64,000 nucleotides of DNA from Algiphilus aromaticivorans DG1253. Its GTDB lineage: Bacteria > Pseudomonadota > Gammaproteobacteria > Nevskiales > Nevskiaceae. This document shows positions 33,272 through 42,874 of the stretch, in pieces (position 1 is the stretch's first letter; the number at the start of each line of letters is the position of its first letter). Made by a program: the position numbers and the translations under genes. The notes beneath the pieces were generated by a model. The model was given only the letters and a program-made list of their open reading frames with translations, searched no databases and was not told the DNA's origin. The DNA lies in the NCBI RefSeq assembly GCF_000733765.1, contig NZ_JPOG01000001.1, positions 124,001 through 188,000 on the forward strand. The letters run 5' to 3'.

Positions 33272-36200
33272 ATGGTGTACGCGCGTCCGAATCTTGCGGC
33301 GGGCATGCACTGGCTCCGGCCGGAGTTCACGCGCGGCTTGACGCGTGCGCGGGCGCTGGTCGAGCAGTACGTCGAGGAGCAGATCAGCGCCGTGGCGCTG
33401 CGCGAGGCCGTCACGACGGTGGAGGAGATCAGCAGCTCGGCGCGCGTTGTGCAGTGCGCCGGTGTCTCGATCGCCGCGGGCGAGATCAGCGAGGCGCTGG
33501 ATGCGTTGGCGCGCGAGGAAGTCGAGGACGTGCCGGCGCTGGCGACTGCCGTCATGAGTGCGCTGATGCAGCTCGACGATTACGCCGACGCCGTTGTCGG
33601 TGGGCTGCCCGATCACGTGCTGGTGCTGCATCCGGCGCTCAACGATTTGCGCATCGCGCAGGGCTTGCCGCTGCTCAGCGAGTCCGAGCTTTTCGCCCGA
33701 CAGCTGAGCCAGTCCGGATTTGAGACGGAGTACCGGGGCCCGGAAGCGGGTGCCCCCTCGGCGCAACAGATTGCGCGCAAGTACGAATCGGTCTACCAGC
33801 AGGCGTTGGCGCAGTGGCTGCGCGGCGAGACGCGCGAGAGCATCGCTCGTGTCGGCAAGCTTTCGGAGGCCTTCGCACGCGGCGCCGATAACGGTGCCAT
33901 GCATCTGCTCTGGCGCTGCATGGCTGCCACCGCCGAGTGCGCACTGGCCGGCGGCATCGATGCTTCGCTGGATCTGCGTCGCTTGCTCGGCCGTAGCCTG
34001 CCCGCCGTGCGCGCGCTGGCCGCCGGCGAGCCTTTCACCGAGGCCGAGGCGCTGGCCGGCGCGCTGCTCTGGCATCTGGGGCGCGCGCAGGCCGTTGGTT
34101 CGCGCACGCGGCGCTTGCGCGACGAGCTGGCGCTGGAGCGCCATCTGCCCGACGAGAACGTTCTCGCCCGCATGCGTGCCCGCCTGCGCGGCACCAACAG
34201 CGCGCTGATTGCGCAGTTGTCGCAGGAGTTGCGCAGCGACCTCGGCAAGGTGAAGGACCACATCGACCTGCGTGTGCGGGCCGGCGCCGGCGACATGGAT
34301 GAGGCGCACCAGCTGCTCGACCAGATGGCGCACACGCTGTCCATGCTCGGCCTGCCTGCGCTGGCGCGGGTGGCGCGCAACCAGATGTCGCTGCTGTCGA
34401 CGCTGCTCTCCGAGGCGGCCGACGCCACCCACGAGGGCTGGATCGACATCGCCAGCGCGCTGCTGCGTATCGACATCAGCCTGGACGAGGCGCTCTACCG
34501 CCAGCTCAGCTCGACGGTGGCCGGCGACGACAGCCAGCCGCTGGGGGAGGAGATTCCCAACGCTGCCGACTTGCAGGGCGGTGAGCAGGCGCTGGTGCGC
34601 GAATCGCAGGTCAATATCTCGCGCGTCAAGACCGCCGTCGACGGCTGGCTGCGCTCGGGAAGCACGGAAGGCCTTTTCGAGGGGCCCGCGCAGTTGCAGG
34701 AGGTCAGCTCGGCGCTGGATGTCATCTCGCACCGGCGTTTCGCGGGCCTTGTCGCTTCGCTGGCGGAGACGTCTGCCGAGCACGGCCTGCAAGCCATCTG
34801 CGACGAACCCGCGCGCGCCGAGCGCTTCGCCGACGCCATCGCGGTGGTGGATTTCTATCTGGAGAGCCTGCTCCAGCGCAACACGCCGGGGGCGCATCTC
34901 GTCGAGACGCTTTCCGGGCTGCTCGACGGGTTGGTACCGCCGGCGGTCGCCGAAGAAGAGGAGAAGGAGCGCGCGTCCGCGCGGGCGGCCGAGCCGCCCG
35001 TTGCCGAGGTTGAAGCGCCCGCTGATGATGAAGTCGACCCGGATATCCGTGCGGTCTTTCTTGAGGAAGCCGCCGAGGTTCAGGAAGCCATCGAAGCGGC
35101 CTACGCGCGCTGGCAGCGCAACCCCGACGATACCGAGGCCATGCTGGAGGTCCGACGCGGCTTCCACACGCTAAAGGGCAGCGGCCGCATGGTGGGTGCC
35201 AGCGCCCTCGGCGAGTTCGCCTGGGCCTGCGAGTCCCTGCTCAATGCCTGCCGCGATGGCGGGATGGCCGTGACGCCGGCCATCGTCAGCTTCACTGGCG
35301 ACGCCGTCGCCTTCGTTCCGGACATGGTGCGTGCCTTCGCCGAAAGCGGCGATATCGCCGATGCGCAGCGATTGGCGGAGCTCAGCGAGCGCGCTGAGCG
35401 CCTGCGTCAGGGCGGCGCCACCGACGCCGAGCGCGACGAGTTGCTCGCCACTTTCTACGAAGACGCGGCCTCCCAGCTCGGTCTGGCGGCGCGCTGGCTG
35501 CAGCAAGCCTCCGGCAAGAAGGTCGAGGACGATGTCCTGCGCGCCTTCCACACCCTGCGCGGCTCCTCGGCCGCGGTCGGCTTCGAGGGCTTCAGCGCCA
35601 TTACCGGCGACATCGAGCACTATTTCAACACGCTGCGGCGCGGCGATCGACGCCTGGAAGGCGAGGCGGGCGAGGGGCTGGCCGCCATCGTAAGCACATT
35701 GCGCGAGCGGGTGAACGCCCGCACCGCCGAGCCGGAAGCCGAGCAGCTCGATCGGTGGCGCGAGATGCTGCGCGAGCTGCACGCAGCGCTGCCCGAGGCC
35801 GAGCGCGACGACGCCGAGAGCCACGCCATCAGTGACGCCTTCGCCATGGAGGCGCTGGACTGGCTCAAGGCCGTCGAGGAGCAGTTGCTGGCCTGGCGGG
35901 ATGATCCCCCGGGGCAGCATTACGCGCCGGTGATGCGCGACCAGTTGCGCAATCTGGCCGGCACCGCAGCGAGTTCCGGCTGCGCGGCACTGGCCGAGCC
36001 GTCCGGTGCCTATGTCGAGCGCCTGGAGGCTGCCATCGCTGCGGGCGAGGCGCCTTCACCGGCAGCATTCGAAGCCGCTCAGGCGCATCTGGAGTCGCTG
36101 TTTCAGCAACTCGACGCCTTCCGAGAAGCCAGCGCCACCGACGATCCCGCGGCCCTGGCCGCCCGCATCGCGACGCTCGACTGGCAGGCGGCGAGGGCCG

Positions 36201-39200
36201 ACGCTACCGGGACTTTGGAGGCCACCGAAGCCACCGTCCCGCCCGATATAACGCGACCCGCCGAAACAGCCGCCTCGCAGGTGTCGGCGCCCGAAGCCGC
36301 GCCGGTGCCGGTCGACGAGGCGACTTACGACAGTGATGCCGACGCCGCCGAGCTGCGCGAGCTCTTTGTCGGCGAGGCCGGCGAGTTGCTTGAGGCCATC
36401 GACAGCGATCTTGACCGCCTCGAGCGTGGCGCGCAGCGCGGCGAAGCATTGCGCGAGCTGGCGCGCTCGCTGCACACCTTCAAGGGCAGCGCCCGCATGG
36501 CGGGCTTCGACGATATGGGCGAGGTCGCGCACCGCTGCGAGACGTTGGCTTCGCGTATTGAGGAAGGCTCAGCCAGCGCCGATACCGTCACGCTGTCGCG
36601 CCTGCACAACGCCGCCGACGGCCTGTATCGCGCCGTCGAGCAGTTGCGGGCCGGCGGCACGCCGGATGTCAGCGCCCTGCTCGCTGACAGCGAGGAACTC
36701 GTCGGCCAGACGGCCGCGGTCGAGCCGCCCGCATTTTCCGATGCTGGCGGCGCGGATCTTTCGGCGCCGGAGCCGGCGGAACCCGCCTGGGCACCGCATG
36801 TCATCGACGCCGAAGGCGGCCTGGACGAGCTCGCCGGCGAGCTGCCGCAGCATCCGGTGATGGACGGGCAGGATTTGCCTGCCGAGGACGACCCGGAAGA
36901 GGACACCACCGGCGACGGTGCGACGGATGTGCCCGTCTGGCATCCGTCGGCCGAAGAGGCTGAGGGCAGCCTGCCCTGGGGTGAGCCGGAGGAGGAAGCG
37001 GCCGCCGGCCCGACGGTTGCTGCCGAGGTGCCGCCGGAAATGCCGGCACCGGAGACCGTCGCCTCGGAGCCGCTTTCGAAGGACACCGAACTCCTCGCGG
37101 GTTTCCGCGAAGAGGCCGGTGAGCTGCTGGAAACCGTCCAGTCGACGCTGGAACGCTGGCAGCAGGATTCCGAGCAGGGCGTGCCCGTCGACGAGGCCGG
37201 CTCGGTCATCGATCTGCGCCGGGCGCTGCATACGCTGAAGGGCAGCGCCCGCATGGTGGATGCCGTCAGCATGGCGGCAGTGGCCCACGAGATGGAGTCG
37301 CTGGTCGAGGATCTGGTCACCGGGCAGATGGAGCCGGACAGCGCCACCTTCATGCAGCTGCAGACGCGTCTCGAGCAGCTGCAGTATCTGCACGTCGGCA
37401 GCTCCGCACCGGGCGGCGGCGAGTCCACGGGGCAGCAGGCGGAAAGCGACGACAGCGCCTATTTCGACAACAGCTATATCGACGAGCTGACGGCCGCCGC
37501 GCCGGAGCCGGCGGCGGCGCAATCTGCCGCCGAAGCCAGCGCCGAAGCGGCTGTGGAACCGGCCGCGGAGCGGGCGCCGCCGCGCCCGGCGGGCACCGAG
37601 ACGCAGTGGGACCCGCGCGTGCTCTGGAAGCCGCCGGCCGAGGACGACAGCGTGCTCGGCCTTCGGCGCGAGTTCGCGCGCGTGCCGGTGCCCGATCTCG
37701 AATCGCTGCTCAATCAGGCCGGCGAGATCTCGGTGCTGCGCGCGCGCCTCGACGAGCAGAATGCCGGCATGGGCGGTCAGCTTGAGGAGCTCGGCGAGAC
37801 CGTCAATCGTCTGCGCGATCAGCTGCGCCAGCTCAACGCCGAGACCGAGGCGCAGATCGAGGCGCGCGGGCTCGCCCCCGACGGTGGTGAGGCGCAGCCG
37901 GATCGCTACGCCGGCGATTTCGACCCGCTGGAGATGGACCGCTACTCGCGCATGCAGGAGCTGTCGCGCGCGCTGGCGGAGACCGTCGGCGACATCAATG
38001 TGCTGCAGGACGCCATGCGCGCCGGCTCCAGCGAGTCCGAGGCGCTGCTGCTGCAGCAGCAGCGCATCAACAGCGATCTGCAGCAGGGTCTGATGGGCAC
38101 GCTGATGGTGCCCTTCGCGCGCCAGACGCAGCGCCTGCAGCGCGTCGTTCGTCAGACTGCGCAGGAGACCGGCAAGCGGGTCGAAGCACGCTTTGTCGGC
38201 GAGGTCATCGAGGTCGACCGCAACGTGCTGGAGCGCATGACTGCGCCCCTGGAGCACGCCCTGCGCAACGCCGTCATCCACGGCATCGAGGATGTCGATA
38301 CGCGCAGCGCCCGCGGCAAGGCAGAAGCCGGCGCCCTCGCCGTTAGCCTGGAGCGCGACGGTCAGCAGCTGCGGCTGACGGTGGCCGACGATGGTGGTGG
38401 TCTGGACTTCGAGGCCATCCGCCGCGGCGCCGTCGAGCGCGGGTTGATGCACGAGCAGGCCGAGCTGTCGCAGGCGCAGCTGGCGCTGTTCATCCTTGAG
38501 CCTGGCTTTTCGACCGCGCGCGAGCTGACGCAGAGCGCCGGCCGTGGCGTCGGCATGGATGTGCTGGCCGCCGAGGTGCGTCAGCTTGGCGGCTCGCTGG
38601 AGATCGACTCGAAGCCCGGGGAAGGCACGCGCTTCGTTATCCATCTGCCCATCACGCTGGGCCTGACCCAGGCGCTGATGTTCGTCGCCGGCGAGGAACG
38701 TTTCGCCGTGCCGCTGACCGCCATCGAGGGCATTGCCCGCGTGCCACGCGCGCAGGCGACACCGGCCGACGGCAGCGAGGGTCGCTTGCAGTATGGCGAC
38801 CGCGACTATCGCATCGCCTTCGCGGCGGACTACCTCGGCCTGCCGCGGGCACCGGCCACCGACGCGCGTGCGCTGCCGGCCATCCTGCTGCGACTGCCCG
38901 AGGGCGTCGACGAGGGCAGCCGTGAGCTGGCACTGGTCGTCGACCAGGTCGTCGGCAACCGCGAGGTGGTGTCCAAGACCATCGGGCCGGTACTTGCTGC
39001 TGTGCCGGGCATGACCGGCGCCACGATTCTTCCCGACGGTCGCATCGTGCTGCTGCTCGACCTGCCTTCGCTCATCCAGGACCGCATTCGGCGCCAGCGC
39101 ATCCGCGAGGCGCCCGAGCGCACGGTGAGCACGCGAGCGCAGAAGCCGAGTGTCATGGTGGTCGACGACTCCATCACCATGCGGCGCGTCGCCGAGCGCC

Positions 39201-39517
39201 TGCTGGAGCGCAATGGCTACGAGGTGCAGCTCGCCCGCGACGGTGTCGACGCCATGGGCCAGCTCGCCACCGCGCAGCCGGACGTGGTGCTGCTCGATAT
39301 CGAGATGCCACGCGCCGACGGCTTCGAGGTGGCGAGCTACATGCGCAACACCACGCACCTGGAGGCCACGCCCATCATCATGATCACCTCCCGCTCGGGC
39401 GACAAGCACCGCGAGCGCGCCGCCGAGCTGGGCGTGCAGCGCTATCTCATCAAGCCTTATCAGGAGAACGAGCTGCTCGCCGAGATCAATAGCGTGCGCG
39501 CGGAGGCTGCCGCATGA
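33272..39517 (+). CDS. chpA: Hybrid sensor kinase ChpA (PilL) with four histidine phosphotransfer sites
   Basis: A 2081-residue CheA-type hybrid kinase. Phosphotransfer domains with intact histidines are centred at His632 (FHTLKGSGRM), His760 (FHTLRGSSAA), His1068 (LHTFKGSARM) and His1320 (LHTLKGSARM). A degenerate Hpt-like segment lacking the histidine lies near residue 890, and the first 500 residues look like further decayed Hpt repeats. The kinase core follows at about 1480-1780 (ALRNAVIHGIEDVDTR, DDGGGLDF, GRGVGMDVLAAEV), then a CheW-like domain and a receiver with Asp2009 (LLDIEMPRADGF). It is the central kinase of the Chp system, phosphorylating PilG and PilH. No frameshift is seen. 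Confidence 0.95.
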   Translation: MVYARPNLAAGMHWLRPEFTRGLTRARALVEQYVEEQISAVALREAVTTVEEISSSARVVQCAGVSIAAGEISEALDALAREEVEDVPALATAVMSALMQLDDYADAVVGGLPDHVLVLHPALNDLRIAQGLPLLSESELFARQLSQSGFETEYRGPEAGAPSAQQIARKYESVYQQALAQWLRGETRESIARVGKLSEAFARGADNGAMHLLWRCMAATAECALAGGIDASLDLRRLLGRSLPAVRALAAGEPFTEAEALAGALLWHLGRAQAVGSRTRRLRDELALERHLPDENVLARMRARLRGTNSALIAQLSQELRSDLGKVKDHIDLRVRAGAGDMDEAHQLLDQMAHTLSMLGLPALARVARNQMSLLSTLLSEAADATHEGWIDIASALLRIDISLDEALYRQLSSTVAGDDSQPLGEEIPNAADLQGGEQALVRESQVNISRVKTAVDGWLRSGSTEGLFEGPAQLQEVSSALDVISHRRFAGLVASLAETSAEHGLQAICDEPARAERFADAIAVVDFYLESLLQRNTPGAHLVETLSGLLDGLVPPAVAEEEEKERASARAAEPPVAEVEAPADDEVDPDIRAVFLEEAAEVQEAIEAAYARWQRNPDDTEAMLEVRRGFHTLKGSGRMVGASALGEFAWACESLLNACRDGGMAVTPAIVSFTGDAVAFVPDMVRAFAESGDIADAQRLAELSERAERLRQGGATDAERDELLATFYEDAASQLGLAARWLQQASGKKVEDDVLRAFHTLRGSSAAVGFEGFSAITGDIEHYFNTLRRGDRRLEGEAGEGLAAIVSTLRERVNARTAEPEAEQLDRWREMLRELHAALPEAERDDAESHAISDAFAMEALDWLKAVEEQLLAWRDDPPGQHYAPVMRDQLRNLAGTAASSGCAALAEPSGAYVERLEAAIAAGEAPSPAAFEAAQAHLESLFQQLDAFREASATDDPAALAARIATLDWQAARADATGTLEATEATVPPDITRPAETAASQVSAPEAAPVPVDEATYDSDADAAELRELFVGEAGELLEAIDSDLDRLERGAQRGEALRELARSLHTFKGSARMAGFDDMGEVAHRCETLASRIEEGSASADTVTLSRLHNAADGLYRAVEQLRAGGTPDVSALLADSEELVGQTAAVEPPAFSDAGGADLSAPEPAEPAWAPHVIDAEGGLDELAGELPQHPVMDGQDLPAEDDPEEDTTGDGATDVPVWHPSAEEAEGSLPWGEPEEEAAAGPTVAAEVPPEMPAPETVASEPLSKDTELLAGFREEAGELLETVQSTLERWQQDSEQGVPVDEAGSVIDLRRALHTLKGSARMVDAVSMAAVAHEMESLVEDLVTGQMEPDSATFMQLQTRLEQLQYLHVGSSAPGGGESTGQQAESDDSAYFDNSYIDELTAAAPEPAAAQSAAEASAEAAVEPAAERAPPRPAGTETQWDPRVLWKPPAEDDSVLGLRREFARVPVPDLESLLNQAGEISVLRARLDEQNAGMGGQLEELGETVNRLRDQLRQLNAETEAQIEARGLAPDGGEAQPDRYAGDFDPLEMDRYSRMQELSRALAETVGDINVLQDAMRAGSSESEALLLQQQRINSDLQQGLMGTLMVPFARQTQRLQRVVRQTAQETGKRVEARFVGEVIEVDRNVLERMTAPLEHALRNAVIHGIEDVDTRSARGKAEAGALAVSLERDGQQLRLTVADDGGGLDFEAIRRGAVERGLMHEQAELSQAQLALFILEPGFSTARELTQSAGRGVGMDVLAAEVRQLGGSLEIDSKPGEGTRFVIHLPITLGLTQALMFVAGEERFAVPLTAIEGIARVPRAQATPADGSEGRLQYGDRDYRIAFAADYLGLPRAPATDARALPAILLRLPEGVDEGSRELALVVDQVVGNREVVSKTIGPVLAAVPGMTGATILPDGRIVLLLDLPSLIQDRIRRQRIREAPERTVSTRAQKPSVMVVDDSITMRRVAERLLERNGYEVQLARDGVDAMGQLATAQPDVVLLDIEMPRADGFEVASYMRNTTHLEATPIIMITSRSGDKHRERAAELGVQRYLIKPYQENELLAEINSVRAEAAA

Positions 39518-39990
39518 GTCGCCAGCAGAGTGTCTTCGGCGTGCTGCTGGCACAGGAAGGCGGCGATCACCTGCTGCTGCCCAACGTCGCGGTGCTGGAG
39601 GTGGGTAACGTCTTTCAGCCGCCGCCGGGCAGCGACTCGGCGCCCTGGTGGCGCGGGCAGCGCAGCTTCGAGAGCGGCGAGGTGCCGGTGGTGGACTTCG
39701 AGCGGCTCAACGGTGGCGGCGGCGCGGAAGCCGGCGCCAGCCGCACTCGCGCCATCTTCGTGCAGACCTTCGGCCACATGCTGCAGAACCCGGTGGTGGC
39801 GCTGCTCTGCCGTGGGCATCCGCACCTCGTCGACGTCGAGCCGGAATCACTGCAGCCGGCGCCGCTGGCAGAGGGCGATCGCGACGATCTGGTGCTCTGC
39901 CGGGCGCGCTTGGGTAACACGCTCGTTGCGGTGCCCGATCTCGATACACTGGAAGCCGAGCTGGCCCAGGCCGGCGTTGCCTCCCGCTAG
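39514..39990 (+). CDS. chpC: CheW-like adaptor ChpC
   Basis: A 158-residue protein whose ATG lies in the chpA stop (ATGA overlap). It has a reduced CheW domain: LLPNVAVLEVGNVF, WWRGQRSFESGEVPVVDFERL and CRARLGNTLVAVPDLDTLE. Sequence divergence from PilI and position directly behind chpA support ChpC, a second adaptor that links other inputs to the kinase. A pilK methyltransferase and chpB methylesterase, usual members, are not seen in the window, so receptor adaptation may be absent or encoded elsewhere. Confidence 0.8.
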   Translation: MSRQQSVFGVLLAQEGGDHLLLPNVAVLEVGNVFQPPPGSDSAPWWRGQRSFESGEVPVVDFERLNGGGGAEAGASRTRAIFVQTFGHMLQNPVVALLCRGHPHLVDVEPESLQPAPLAEGDRDDLVLCRARLGNTLVAVPDLDTLEAELAQAGVASR

Positions 39991-40004
39991 AACCGGTTGA
40001 AACC

Positions 40005-40277
40005 ATGAGCCATGCCCGTATCCGGGAGCTGATGCAGCAGCTCCGAGAAGCCCTCGAGCAGCAGGACGAGGAAGAGGTCGATGAAGCCACGCTCGCCGAG
40101 CTGCGCGCGCTGGACGCCGATATCGAGGCGCTGCTCGAAGAGCAGGAGGATGCGCCCGATAGCGACTCCATCATCGAGCGCGCCGCCGAGGCGGAGGCCG
40201 GTTTCGCCGCACGCCACCCGGTGGCCGGCGGCTTCCTGCGCCAGCTGATCGACACGCTGTCGCGTATGGGTATCTGA
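40005..40277 (+). CDS. DUF4404 family small acidic protein
   Basis: A 90-residue, mostly helical, strongly acidic protein, 14 nt after chpC. It matches DUF4404: RIRELMQQLREALEQQ at the N-terminus and ARHPVAGGFLRQLIDTLSRMGI at the C-terminus. No function is known. It may simply read through from the chp operon. Confidence 0.75.
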   Translation: MSHARIRELMQQLREALEQQDEEEVDEATLAELRALDADIEALLEEQEDAPDSDSIIERAAEAEAGFAARHPVAGGFLRQLIDTLSRMGI

Positions 40278-40368
40278 GGCGGTGCAGCTTTCGGTCGGAT
40301 TTCAGTCCGGCCTCAGGAAGATGCAGGCATCATCGCTTCGTGAAATCCCCGGTTTCTGCGAGCTATCA

Positions 40369-40683
40369 ATGAAATTCATCTTCGAAGTCCAGGTTCGTCC
40401 CGGCACGACAATCGAGGACTACGCGGAGGTATGGCAGGAAGCCAGCCGGATCATCCAGCAGGCACCCGGTGCGCGCGGCACCTATCTGCACCGCAAGATC
40501 GGCCATCCCGATAAGGCGCTCGCCATCGCGCACTGGGATTCCAAGGTCGCACGGGATGCCATGGAGCAGCATGTCGACGCCGACCGTATGCAGCAGCTCA
40601 TCGACAGTTTCAGCGACCGCTGCGACATCCGCCTCATCGGCGAGTTCGAGGAGCCCGGATGGGAGGTGGAGCCCTCCAACTAG
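40369..40683 (+). CDS. Antibiotic-biosynthesis-monooxygenase-like small protein
   Basis: A 104-residue protein with the dimeric ferredoxin-like fold expected of ABM-domain proteins: MKFIFEVQVRPGTTIEDYAE, QQAPGARGTYLHRKIG, and AIAHWDSKVARDAM. The ATG at 40369 was chosen; an in-frame GTG at 40282 would add 29 residues with no family similarity. ABM proteins range from haem-degrading enzymes to stress proteins; no haem-ligating residue is obvious here, so no activity is claimed. Confidence 0.6.
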   Translation: MKFIFEVQVRPGTTIEDYAEVWQEASRIIQQAPGARGTYLHRKIGHPDKALAIAHWDSKVARDAMEQHVDADRMQQLIDSFSDRCDIRLIGEFEEPGWEVEPSN

Positions 40684-40748
40684 CGTCATCGCTCTGTAAG
40701 CCGACGTCGCTACAAAGCAACTTTGACCGCTACGCGTGACTATCCGCG

Positions 40749-41666
40749 ATGTCTCAGTTGCCTCATTACCCTGCGCCCCCGCGCGGTCTGGACGCGGCGC
40801 GAACCCGTGCCGCGGTGCAGATCTTTCGCCTGGGAGCAGGCGGCATGCTGCCCGCGCGCTGCTATGGGCCGGCGCCGCCGGCGCTGGCACCGGCGGCGGC
40901 GCCCGAGCACATCGAGATCGTCAGCCATTGCTGGGGCTACAGCCGTCTGCTGGCCTGCCAGCTCGCGGCGCTGATAGCGCACCCGCCTGCCTCGGTGACG
41001 GTGACGATGACGGTCTTCCACGCCCAGGAGGACACGGCCACCGTGGATTTGCTTGCGCGCATCGGCGCGATCAGGGTGCCCCGCGTGCGCTGGCAGTGGC
41101 GCAGCTTGCCGCCACCGCAGCTCTTTCGGCGCAGCATCGGGCGTAATCTCGCGGCGCGAGCGACCACCGCGGACTGGATCTGGTTCACCGACTGCGATGT
41201 CGTGTTCGGTCAAGGTGCCCTCGATGGGCTTGCCGTTGCCGTCAGTGGCAGCCGGAGCCCGCTGGTGTACCCCGAGATCGAGCTGGCGACGGCAGTGCTG
41301 GACGCCGCGAGCGTCGCGCAGGCCGAGCCCGAGACTCTGCTGAGCCACGCCGACCCGGCACGCTGCACGGCGCGCCGATTGACGCGCGCCACCGGGCCCA
41401 TGCAGATCACCCGCGGTGATACGGCGCGGGCGCTCGGATACTGCGCCGCGGTCGAGGCCTTCCAGCAGCCGGCACGCCGGTGGTGCAAGGCGCACGAGGA
41501 TCGTGTCTTCCGGCGTCAGCTGCGCACGGCAGGGACGCCGCTGCCGGTGCCCGCCGTCTACCGCCTGCGCCATGCTGAAAAGGGTCGCGACGCGGGGCGC
41601 GAGCGCCCCCTGCGCCGGCATCTTCGTCGCCTGCGCAGCGCCTGGCAGGACCGGCGTCGGCGCTGA
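40749..41666 (+). CDS. Probable GT-A fold glycosyltransferase
   Basis: A 305-residue protein with a family 2-like glycosyltransferase layout. EIVSHCWGYSRLLACQL is the first Rossmann strand and loop, SIGRNLAARATTADWIWFTD leads to the metal-binding D-x-D in TDCDVVFG, and the acceptor part follows with KAHEDRVFRRQL. It lacks membrane helices and a signal peptide. Donor and acceptor cannot be named. The capsule-type transferase gene follows 68 nt later in the same direction, so both may act on a surface glycan. Confidence 0.7.
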   Translation: MSQLPHYPAPPRGLDAARTRAAVQIFRLGAGGMLPARCYGPAPPALAPAAAPEHIEIVSHCWGYSRLLACQLAALIAHPPASVTVTMTVFHAQEDTATVDLLARIGAIRVPRVRWQWRSLPPPQLFRRSIGRNLAARATTADWIWFTDCDVVFGQGALDGLAVAVSGSRSPLVYPEIELATAVLDAASVAQAEPETLLSHADPARCTARRLTRATGPMQITRGDTARALGYCAAVEAFQQPARRWCKAHEDRVFRRQLRTAGTPLPVPAVYRLRHAEKGRDAGRERPLRRHLRRLRSAWQDRRRR

Positions 41667-41734
41667 GGCGCGCGTAACGCACCGGTCACTGCTGTGTTAT
41701 CAGCACGCAATGCCGGCAAGCCACGCTATGCGGC

Positions 41735-42874
41735 ATGCGGATCCAGCTTTTCTACAATTCGCCGAAGGCGCGCCGTTACTTTCGCGCGATCCAGTCTGGC
41801 CTGGCAGAAGAGACCGTCGGTCTGGCGCCCATCGGCTTGGCTGGTGGCAGCGCGCTCGACAATCACGATGTGAGCTGGATTGCTGCGTACAGCATCGAGC
41901 GCAAGCGGGCACGGCCGCATCTTTCGGACGACCGGCTGGCGCGAGATACACGTGTTCTGCATCGCGTCGCGCGTTGGCACTACGCGGCCGCATGGCAGCG
42001 TATGGCGCGCTGGCGTCCCGACGTCGTCGGCGTCTGGGGCGGCCAGAGCGTCGACGCCCGGGCGGTGCGCGCCGCAGCGGCGGCGCTCGATATTCCCTGT
42101 GTGCTGTTCGAGACCGGCTTGCTGCCCGACAGCACCACGGCCGATGCACGCGGCGTCAATGCCGAAGCTTCCGTGCCGGCCGATCCGCGCTTCTACGAGG
42201 CCTACCGTTGCAATGCGGAGTTACCGGAGCGTTGTACGCCGCGAAAGCTCCCCGAGGGGACGCCGGAGCCGTTGCCGAGTCGCTACGTTTTCGTCCCCTT
42301 TCAAGTGGCGCTGGACAGCCAGGTGCTGCTGTACTCGCCGTGGATCCGGGGCATGAGCCAGCTCTACTGGCTGCTCGAAGGCTTGATGCGTGACGTGCCG
42401 GAGCCGCTGCACCTGGTGTGCAAGCCACATCCGAGCTGCTCCGAGCCTTATCGGCAGCTGCGCCGGCACGCGGCCGGGCATCCGCGCCTGCACATCGTCG
42501 AGCAACACACATCAGAAGCTCTGATAAGGGGAGCCGAGGGCGTGCTTACCCTCAACTCCAGCGTTGGTATCGAGGGCCTTCTGCTGGGCCGCCCGGTGCT
42601 GTGTCTGGGTGAAGCCTGCTACGCCATCCCCGGGGTTGCCGAGCGTGCGCGCTCGCCGGAGGCGGTGCGGGCTTGGCTATCCGCGCGTGCCAATGGCATT
42701 GCCGTCGAGGCGCCGCTGCGCCGGCCCTTCCTCAACTGGCTGGCCAACGAGTACGTCATTCCAGGTAGCTTCCGCGCACCGAGTGTGATGCACTTCGAAA
42801 GTCTGCGCGCCCGTCTTGGTGAAGCCGCCCGCATCCGAGGCGCGCAGTCGGTCGAAGCAGTGGCTGCGGCATAG
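41735..42874 (+). CDS. Capsule polysaccharide biosynthesis protein (KpsS/KpsC-like)
   Basis: A 379-residue protein similar to the Capsule_synth family, which includes beta-Kdo transferases that build the phosphatidylglycerol linker of group 2 capsules. Signatures are DVVGVWGGQSVDARAV, CVLFETGLLPDSTTADARG, LVCKPHPSCSEPYRQL and TLNSSVGIEGLLLGRPVLCLG. No other capsule genes (kpsMTED) are seen. It may act with the neighbouring glycosyltransferase on lipopolysaccharide or a minor glycan. Confidence 0.8.
   Translation: MRIQLFYNSPKARRYFRAIQSGLAEETVGLAPIGLAGGSALDNHDVSWIAAYSIERKRARPHLSDDRLARDTRVLHRVARWHYAAAWQRMARWRPDVVGVWGGQSVDARAVRAAAAALDIPCVLFETGLLPDSTTADARGVNAEASVPADPRFYEAYRCNAELPERCTPRKLPEGTPEPLPSRYVFVPFQVALDSQVLLYSPWIRGMSQLYWLLEGLMRDVPEPLHLVCKPHPSCSEPYRQLRRHAAGHPRLHIVEQHTSEALIRGAEGVLTLNSSVGIEGLLLGRPVLCLGEACYAIPGVAERARSPEAVRAWLSARANGIAVEAPLRRPFLNWLANEYVIPGSFRAPSVMHFESLRARLGEAARIRGAQSVEAVAAA

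Noticed and set aside
36569-39553. A 994-codon open frame on the minus strand opposite chpA
   Set aside because: It lies antisense to a well-supported gene with no family signature; high-GC codon use in chpA leaves the opposite frame open.
40282-40368. GTG start giving the ABM-like protein 29 extra residues
   Set aside because: The extension has no family similarity and begins 4 nt after the DUF4404 stop; ATG at 40369 gives the normal first strand.
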